A stretch of DNA of 64,000 bases from Streptomyces sp. NBC_00341 (lineage in GTDB: Bacteria > Actinomycetota > Actinomycetes > Streptomycetales > Streptomycetaceae). Below the pieces are notes generated by a model, which worked only from the letters and a program-made list of their open reading frames with translations, searched no databases and was not told the origin of the DNA. The translations under genes were made by a program, and so were the position numbers. Positions within the stretch are counted from its first letter, which is position 1. Every line of letters begins with the position of its first letter. Positions 59,384 through 64,000 of this stretch are shown here, piece after piece. The stretch is from positions 1,302,001 through 1,366,000 of the forward strand of contig NZ_CP108002.1 of assembly GCF_041435055.1 (NCBI RefSeq). Reading direction: 5' to 3'.

Positions 59384-60457
59384 TCACGCCCCGAACAGGC
59401 CCTGTTGTCCCTTTCCGCCCTGCTGCGGCGGAACCAGCCCGAGGTGGGCCCAGGCAGCCGGTGTGGCGACCCGGCCCCGCGGCGTCCTGGCCAGCAGTCC
59501 CTCGCGCACCAGGAAGGGCTCGGCGACCTCCTCGACCGTCTCGCGCTCCTCCCCCACGGCGACCGCGAGCGTGGACAGGCCGACCGGACCGCCGCCGAAG
59601 AGCTTCATCAGGGCGCCGAGCACCGCCCGGTCCAGCCGGTCGAGACCGCGGGCGTCGACCTCGTACACCTGGAGGGCGGCTCCGGCGATGTCCCGGTCGA
59701 TCCGGCCGTCGGCCTTGACCTGGGCGTAGTCCCGGACGCGGCGCAGCAGCCGGTTGGCGATCCTGGGCGTGCCGCGGGAGCGGCCGGCGATCTCCGCGGC
59801 CCCCTCTGCGTCTATCTCGACGTCGAGGAGCCGGGCCGAGCGATGAATCACCCTTTCCAGTTCGACCGGCGTGTAGAACTCCATGTGCCCGGTGAAGCCG
59901 AAGCGGTCGCGCAGCGGGGGCGGCAGGAGTCCGGCCCTGGTGGTGGCGCCGACCAGGGTGAAGGGCGGCAGCTCCAGCGGGATGGCGGTGGCCCCCGGCC
60001 CCTTGCCGACGATCACGTCGACCCGGAAGTCCTCCATCGCCATGTAGAGCATCTCCTCGGCGGGCCGGGACATGCGGTGGATCTCGTCGAGGAAGAGGAC
60101 CTCGCCCTCCTGGAGGGAGGACAGGATCGCCGCGAGGTCGCCCGCGTGCTGGATAGCGGGCCCCGAGGTGATCCGGATCGGGGCGCCCATCTCGGCGGCG
60201 ATGATCATGGAGAGGGTGGTCTTGCCCAGTCCGGGGGCGCCGGAGAGCAGTACGTGGTCGGCGGTGGCGCCGCGGGCGCGGGCCGCCTTGAGGACCAGGT
60301 CGAGCTGTTCGCGCACCGTCTCCTGGCCGACGAACTCGTCGAGGTCCTTGGGGCGCAGTGCCGCCTCCACGGCGGTGTCCTCGCCATCCGCTCCGGCGTC
60401 GACGAGGCGCTCGTCGAGCAGCTCGTCGGTGTCGGGTCCGGTCTCGTCCCAGTTCAT
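59384..60457 (-). CDS. ruvB: Holliday junction branch-migration helicase RuvB
   Basis: RuvB drives branch migration with RuvA. Walker A is '[17 protein letters not shown]', Walker B '[18 protein letters not shown]', arginine finger region '[18 protein letters not shown]'. It has 357 residues. It follows ruvA by 82 bases, which contain a GCCGGGC/GCCCGGC hairpin. Confidence 0.97.
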   Translation of the reverse strand: MNWDETGPDTDELLDERLVDAGADGEDTAVEAALRPKDLDEFVGQETVREQLDLVLKAARARGATADHVLLSGAPGLGKTTLSMIIAAEMGAPIRITSGPAIQHAGDLAAILSSLQEGEVLFLDEIHRMSRPAEEMLYMAMEDFRVDVIVGKGPGATAIPLELPPFTLVGATTRAGLLPPPLRDRFGFTGHMEFYTPVELERVIHRSARLLDVEIDAEGAAEIAGRSRGTPRIANRLLRRVRDYAQVKADGRIDRDIAGAALQVYEVDARGLDRLDRAVLGALMKLFGGGPVGLSTLAVAVGEERETVEEVAEPFLVREGLLARTPRGRVATPAAWAHLGLVPPQQGGKGQQGLFGA

Positions 60458-60539
60458 CTCGTCAGTCCCGCCTCGGGTGTCTCTGTGCCGGGCCGCGCGG
60501 TGCCCGGCCCGGGGTGGCGAAGGTGCCCTCGGGGTCCGC

Positions 60540-61166
60540 TCAGCGCGTGCGGTTGAGGGTCTGCAGGGCGGCGCGCAGCAACTGCGGCACCGGCGGCTGG
60601 GCGCCCTCCGCGAGGGCCGCCTCGGCCTGCGGGGCCACGGCGGAGACCGCTTCGTCGGCCTCGCGGGTGGCGTAGCCGAGGCCGATCAGGGCGGCCTGCA
60701 GCTGGTCCCTCCAGGAGGAGGAGACCGCGGTGCCGATGCCCTGCTGGCCGATGTGGGCACCGACCGGCTCCCCGAGCCTGTCCTTGAGTTCGAGCAGAAG
60801 CTTCTGCGCGCCCTTCTTGCCGATGCCGGAGACCGCGGTGAGCGCCTTCTCGTCGCCGGTGGACACGGCGATGCGCAGGGCGTCCGGGCTGTGCGTGGCG
60901 AGCATGGCCTGGGCGAGCCGGGGGCCGACCCCGCTGGCGGTCTGGAGCAGCTCGAAGGTCTGCCGCTCGTCGTCGTCGGCGAAGCCGTAGAGCGTCAGTG
61001 AGTCCTCCCGTACGACGAGGGAGGTGGCGAGCCTGGCCTCCTTGCCGATCCGGAGCGCGGCGAGGGTGTTCGGCGCGCACTGGACGGCCATGCCGATGCC
61101 GCCGACCTCGATCACGGCCGTGGTGGGGGCGATCGCGGCCACGGGGCCGGTGATGAAGGCGATCAT
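60540..61166 (-). CDS. ruvA: Holliday junction-binding protein RuvA
   Basis: RuvA grips four-way junctions and loads RuvB. The N-terminal OB fold begins '[20 protein letters not shown]'; the two helix-hairpin-helix motifs are '[17 protein letters not shown]' and '[19 protein letters not shown]'; the C-terminal domain binds RuvB. It has 208 residues. Its ATG overlaps the ruvC stop by four bases. Confidence 0.97.
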   Translation of the reverse strand: MIAFITGPVAAIAPTTAVIEVGGIGMAVQCAPNTLAALRIGKEARLATSLVVREDSLTLYGFADDDERQTFELLQTASGVGPRLAQAMLATHSPDALRIAVSTGDEKALTAVSGIGKKGAQKLLLELKDRLGEPVGAHIGQQGIGTAVSSSWRDQLQAALIGLGYATREADEAVSAVAPQAEAALAEGAQPPVPQLLRAALQTLNRTR

Positions 61167-61735
61167 CGGGGGACCTTCCGGACGGGGACTGCTGCGGTGC
61201 GCGGAACGCGCGGGATACGGGCCGCGGCCGCTGCCGCGTGCGCCTGCTGGAGGCGGTTGACGGCCGGGGCGCGCCAGATGTGACAGATGGCGAGGGCCAG
61301 CGCGTCGGCGGCGTCGGCCGGTTTCGGAGGGGCGTCCAGCCGCAGCAGCCGGGTGACCATGGCCCCGACCTGGGCCTTGTCCGCGCGGCCGCTGCCGGTG
61401 ACGGCGGCCTTGACCTCGCTGGGCGTGTGCAGGGCCACCGGGATGCCCCGGCGGGACGCGCAGAGCATGGCGACCGCGCTGGCCTGGGCCGTGCCCATCA
61501 CCGTACGGACGTTGTGCTGGGCGAACACCCGCTCGACGGCGACGTATTCGGGGCGGTGCTCGTCGAGCCACTCCTCGATGCCGCGCTCGATGGCCACCAG
61601 CCGGTGTCCGAGCTCCGCGTCGGACGCGGTGCGAACGACTCCGACACCGAGCATGGTCAGCGGGCGGCCCGCGACTCCTTCGACGACTCCGACACCGCAC
61701 CGGGTCAGCCCGGGGTCCACACCGAGTACCCGCAC
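61163..61735 (-). CDS. ruvC: Holliday junction resolvase RuvC
   Basis: RuvC cuts Holliday junctions. The RNase H-fold acidic residues are in '[14 protein letters not shown]' (Asp7), '[12 protein letters not shown]' (Glu), and '[17 protein letters not shown]' (Asp pair). It has 190 residues with a GTG at 61735. It is the first of the ruvC-ruvA-ruvB operon. Confidence 0.97.
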   Translation of the reverse strand: MRVLGVDPGLTRCGVGVVEGVAGRPLTMLGVGVVRTASDAELGHRLVAIERGIEEWLDEHRPEYVAVERVFAQHNVRTVMGTAQASAVAMLCASRRGIPVALHTPSEVKAAVTGSGRADKAQVGAMVTRLLRLDAPPKPADAADALALAICHIWRAPAVNRLQQAHAAAAAARIPRVPRTAAVPVRKVPR

Positions 61736-61800
61736 GGGTCGCCCCCTCCCTGCCGATCGGTCAACTGTTCTGGCAGGCTATCGGCTCGCACTGACAATGC

Positions 61801-61836
61801 GACGGGCCGACAGGGGTGTGTCCCCGTCGGCCCGTC
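61801..61836 (-). terminator. yebC terminator hairpin
   Basis: GACGGGCCGAC (61801-61811) pairs with GTCGGCCCGTC (61826-61836), continued by GGGG/CCCC after one bulged base, loop about five bases. It lies between the yebC stop and the ruvC start. Confidence 0.8.
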
Positions 61837-61867
61837 CGCGAAAGCTGCGCCGGTCAGCGGCGGTCGC

Positions 61868-62620
61868 TCAGGCGTCGACCTTCTCCATGACCTCGTCCGA
61901 GACGTCGAAGTTGGCGAAGACGTTCTGCACGTCGTCGCTGTCCTCCAGCGCGTCGATCAGCTTGAAGATCTTGCGGGCGCCCTCCTCGTCGAGGTCGACC
62001 TGCATGGTGGGCAGGAAGTTGGCCTCGGCCGAGTCGTAGTCGATGCCCGCCTCCTGGAGTGCGGTGCGGACCGCGACCATGTCGGTGGCCTCGCTGACGA
62101 CCTCGTACGTCTCACCGAGGTCGTTGACCTCCTCTGCGCCCGCGTCGAGGACCGCGCCCAGCACGTCGTCCTCGGACAGCTCACCCTTGGGGACGATCAC
62201 GACGCCCTTGCGGTTGAACAGGTAGGAGACCGAGCCCGGGTCGGCCATCGAGCCGCCGTTGCGCGTCATGGCGACACGCACGTCGGACGCGGCACGGTTG
62301 CGGTTGTCGGTGAGGCACTCGATGAGCACCGCGACGCCGTTCGGGCCGTAACCCTCGTACATGATCGTCTGATAGTCGACGCCGCCCGCTTCGAGACCGC
62401 CACCGCGCTTGACCGCGGAGTCGATGTTCTTGTTCGGGACCGAGCTCTTCTTCGCCTTCTGGATCGCGTCCACAAGGGTCGGGTTGCCCTCGGGGTCCAC
62501 ACCGCCGGTGCGGGCCGCGACCTCGATGTTCTTGATCAGCTTCGCGAAGAGCTTGCCGCGCTTGGCGTCAATCACGGCCTTCTTGTGCTTCGTCGTAGCC
62601 CATTTAGAGTGGCCGGACAT
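61868..62620 (-). CDS. yebC: YebC/PmpR-family protein (TACO1 type)
   Basis: YebC-family proteins are now known as translation factors relieving proline stalling and were earlier described as DNA-binding regulators. '[20 protein letters not shown]' and '[18 protein letters not shown]' are diagnostic, with '[19 protein letters not shown]' and an acidic C-terminal domain. It has 250 residues from the ATG at 62620; the longer frame to 62734 overlaps pdxT. It lies directly upstream of ruvC in the transcription order. Confidence 0.96.
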   Translation of the reverse strand: MSGHSKWATTKHKKAVIDAKRGKLFAKLIKNIEVAARTGGVDPEGNPTLVDAIQKAKKSSVPNKNIDSAVKRGGGLEAGGVDYQTIMYEGYGPNGVAVLIECLTDNRNRAASDVRVAMTRNGGSMADPGSVSYLFNRKGVVIVPKGELSEDDVLGAVLDAGAEEVNDLGETYEVVSEATDMVAVRTALQEAGIDYDSAEANFLPTMQVDLDEEGARKIFKLIDALEDSDDVQNVFANFDVSDEVMEKVDA

Positions 62621-62681
62621 CTGCCTTCTCCTTCGCGTCACCAAATTCCGTACGAACCCGAGAGATCCTACCGGGATCGAG

Positions 62682-63314
62682 TCAGCCCGATGCGCGCACC
62701 ATGTCGACGAAGTACGCGTGGAGCCGGTGGTCACCGGTCAGTTCCGGATGGAATGACGTGGCAAGGGCGTTTCCCTGCCGTACCCCCACGATATGGCCGC
62801 CGTGCTCCGCCACGACCTGGGCCCGCGCCCCCACGGATTCGACCCAGGGGGCCCGGATGAAGACGCCCTCGACCGGTCCGCCCTCGATCCCGGCGACGTC
62901 GACGGCCGCCTCGAACGACTCGTTCTGCCGCCCGAAAGCGTTACGGCGCACGATCATGTCGATGCCGCCGATGGTCTCCTGGCCCGAAATGGGGTATCCC
63001 CTGCTCGAACGGAGTTGAGAGCTTGGGGAAGGGTCGAGGATCTTGTCCGCGAGCAGGATCATCCCGGCGCAGGTGCCGTAGACCGGCATCCCCGCGGCGA
63101 CCCGCTCGCGCAGTGGTTCCAGCATCCCGAACAGGACGGCCAGTTTGGACATCGTGGTGGACTCGCCGCCGGGGACGACCAGTCCGTCGACCTCGGCGAG
63201 TTCCTCGGGCCGCCGGACCGGCCTGGCCAGGGCGTCCGCCGAGGCCAGGGCGATCAGGTGTTCCCGTACGTCGCCCTGGAGAGCCAGGACTCCGATCACA
63301 GGGGTGTCGCTCAT
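62682..63314 (-). CDS. pdxT: Pyridoxal 5'-phosphate synthase glutaminase PdxT, with in-frame repeat insertion
   Basis: PdxT supplies ammonia to PdxS for vitamin B6 synthesis. The class I amidotransferase triad is C82 in '[13 protein letters not shown]' and His/Glu in '[11 protein letters not shown]'. '[10 protein letters not shown]' is also conserved. It has 210 residues. Between 'DKILDP' and 'GQETIGG' lie about 15 extra residues (95-110) not usual in PdxT, encoded by a palindromic repeat (62989-63032). The frame is kept and all catalytic residues are present. It starts seven bases after pdxS. Confidence 0.93.
   Translation of the reverse strand: MSDTPVIGVLALQGDVREHLIALASADALARPVRRPEELAEVDGLVVPGGESTTMSKLAVLFGMLEPLRERVAAGMPVYGTCAGMILLADKILDPSPSSQLRSSRGYPISGQETIGGIDMIVRRNAFGRQNESFEAAVDVAGIEGGPVEGVFIRAPWVESVGARAQVVAEHGGHIVGVRQGNALATSFHPELTGDHRLHAYFVDMVRASG
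62989..63032. repeat. REP-like palindromic repeat inside pdxT
   Basis: The segment contains GGGGTATCCCC, CTCGAACGGAGTTGAG and GCTTGGGGAAGG, an arrangement I recall as a common dispersed intergenic repeat in Streptomyces (GGGG-core palindrome, CTCGAG-like centre, GAGAGCTTGGGG tail). Here it is within a coding gene and in frame. Confidence 0.65.
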
Positions 63315-63320
63315 CAGTGA

Positions 63321-64000
63321 CTACCAGCCGCGGTTGGCGTAGCGCTCGGTCTCGGGCAGCGTGTCGCAGTTGATGCCGACCATGGCCTCGCCCAGGTTGC
63401 GGGAGGCATCCGCGATGATCTTCGGCTCGTCGAAGAACGTGGTGGCCTTCACGATGGCGGCGGCGCGCTTGGCCGGGTCGCCGGACTTGAAGATGCCGGA
63501 GCCGACGAAGACGCCCTCGGCGCCCAGCTGGCGCATCAGCGCGGCGTCGGCGGGGGTGGCGACGCCGCCCGCGGAGAACAGGACGACGGGCAGCTTGCCG
63601 AGCTCCGCGACCTCCTTGACCAGCTCGTACGGGGCACGGAGGTCCTTGGCGGCGGCGTACAGCTCGTTGTTGTCGTAGCCGCGCAGCCGGGCGATCTCGT
63701 TCTTGATCTGGCGCAGGTGGCGCACCGCCTCGACGACGTTGCCGGTGCCGGCCTCGCCCTTCGAGCGGATCATGGCCGCACCCTCGGCGATGCGGCGCAG
63801 GGCCTCGCCCAGGTTGGTGGCGCCGCAGACGAACGGGGTGGTGAAGGCGAACTTGTCGCTGTGGTTGACCTCGTCGGCCGGGGTGAGCACCTCGGACTCG
63901 TCGATGTAGTCGACGCCGAGGGACTGCAGCACCTGGGCCTCGACGAAGTGTCCGATACGGGACTTCGCCATGACCGGGATGGAGACGGCCTCGATGATCT
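63321..64000 (-). CDS. pdxS: Pyridoxal 5'-phosphate synthase PdxS, 5' end beyond the window
   Basis: PdxS builds PLP from ribose 5-phosphate, glyceraldehyde 3-phosphate and ammonia. The part seen runs from '[20 protein letters not shown]' to the end '[10 protein letters not shown]'. '[18 protein letters not shown]', '[20 protein letters not shown]' and '[14 protein letters not shown]' are typical barrel segments. The frame is open at base 64000, so roughly the first 80 residues, including one active-site lysine, lie outside the window. It is followed by pdxT. Confidence 0.97.
   Translation of the reverse strand, partial: IIEAVSIPVMAKSRIGHFVEAQVLQSLGVDYIDESEVLTPADEVNHSDKFAFTTPFVCGATNLGEALRRIAEGAAMIRSKGEAGTGNVVEAVRHLRQIKNEIARLRGYDNNELYAAAKDLRAPYELVKEVAELGKLPVVLFSAGGVATPADAALMRQLGAEGVFVGSGIFKSGDPAKRAAAIVKATTFFDEPKIIADASRNLGEAMVGINCDTLPETERYANRGW

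Overview
The window is a stretch of a high-GC actinobacterial chromosome, almost certainly Streptomyces. The evidence is the very strong G/C third-position bias, the frequent GTG and TTG starts, and marker genes: bldD with its c-di-GMP motif, mihF (sIHF), a 90-residue RpoZ, an actinobacterial helicase-degenerate PriA, the secD-secF-apt-relA order, and a DmdR1/IdeR-type iron box. Nearly all genes lie on the minus strand.

Layout. (1) 1-1766: a SorC-type sugar regulator cut by the window edge, and rpe. (2) 1916-6810: an accessory six-gene operon, queC-queE-queD-folE-methyltransferase-glycosyltransferase. It starts behind an AT-rich promoter region and ends in a 19-bp perfect hairpin. FolE, QueD, QueE and QueC together make the 7-deazapurine preQ0 from GTP; the last two enzymes would methylate and glycosylate it. 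No queF, tgt, nitrile hydratase or 7-deazaguanine DNA-modification gene is present, and queD carries a TTA codon, so this looks like a compact bldA-dependent 7-deazapurine nucleoside pathway, probably of the huimycin kind. It is the most interesting system in the window. (3) 6888-17103: rsmB, fmt, a small HTH-like gene, a 376-nt nested palindrome, priA, metK, coaBC, rpoZ, gmk, mihF. (4) 17143-27256: the pyrimidine operon pyrR-pyrB-pyrC-orf-carA-carB-pyrD-pyrF, with a PyrR-type RNA loop in its leader and a possible two-state RNA switch before pyrD.

(5) 27350-31367: bldD, read on the plus strand with its own operator, facing nusB-efp-M24 protein and a P-loop protein. (6) 31422-41547: the shikimate and wall cluster alaS-ruvX-mltG-aroE-aroC-aroKB-aroQ, preceded by two small membrane or membrane-associated proteins. 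AroK and AroB are fused. (7) 41581-47964: a divergent, probably leaderless STAND ATPase, rpsD, an iron-box-controlled DUF2470 protein, rarA and a VKOR-like protein. (8) 47988-55004: hisS, an MBL hydrolase, a membrane cyclophilin, a DUF349 protein with a structured leader, and relA. (9) 55099-64000: yajC-secD-secF-apt, ruvC-ruvA-ruvB, yebC, and pdxS-pdxT, where pdxT carries an in-frame insertion that looks like a dispersed Streptomyces palindromic repeat.

Most of the window is conserved housekeeping sequence. The novelty lies in the preQ0 operon, the RNA and DNA structures between genes, and a few altered proteins (the M24 protein with changed metal ligands, fused AroKB, polyQ MltG, PdxT with a repeat insert). 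Functions come from reading protein motifs by eye; no database search was possible.
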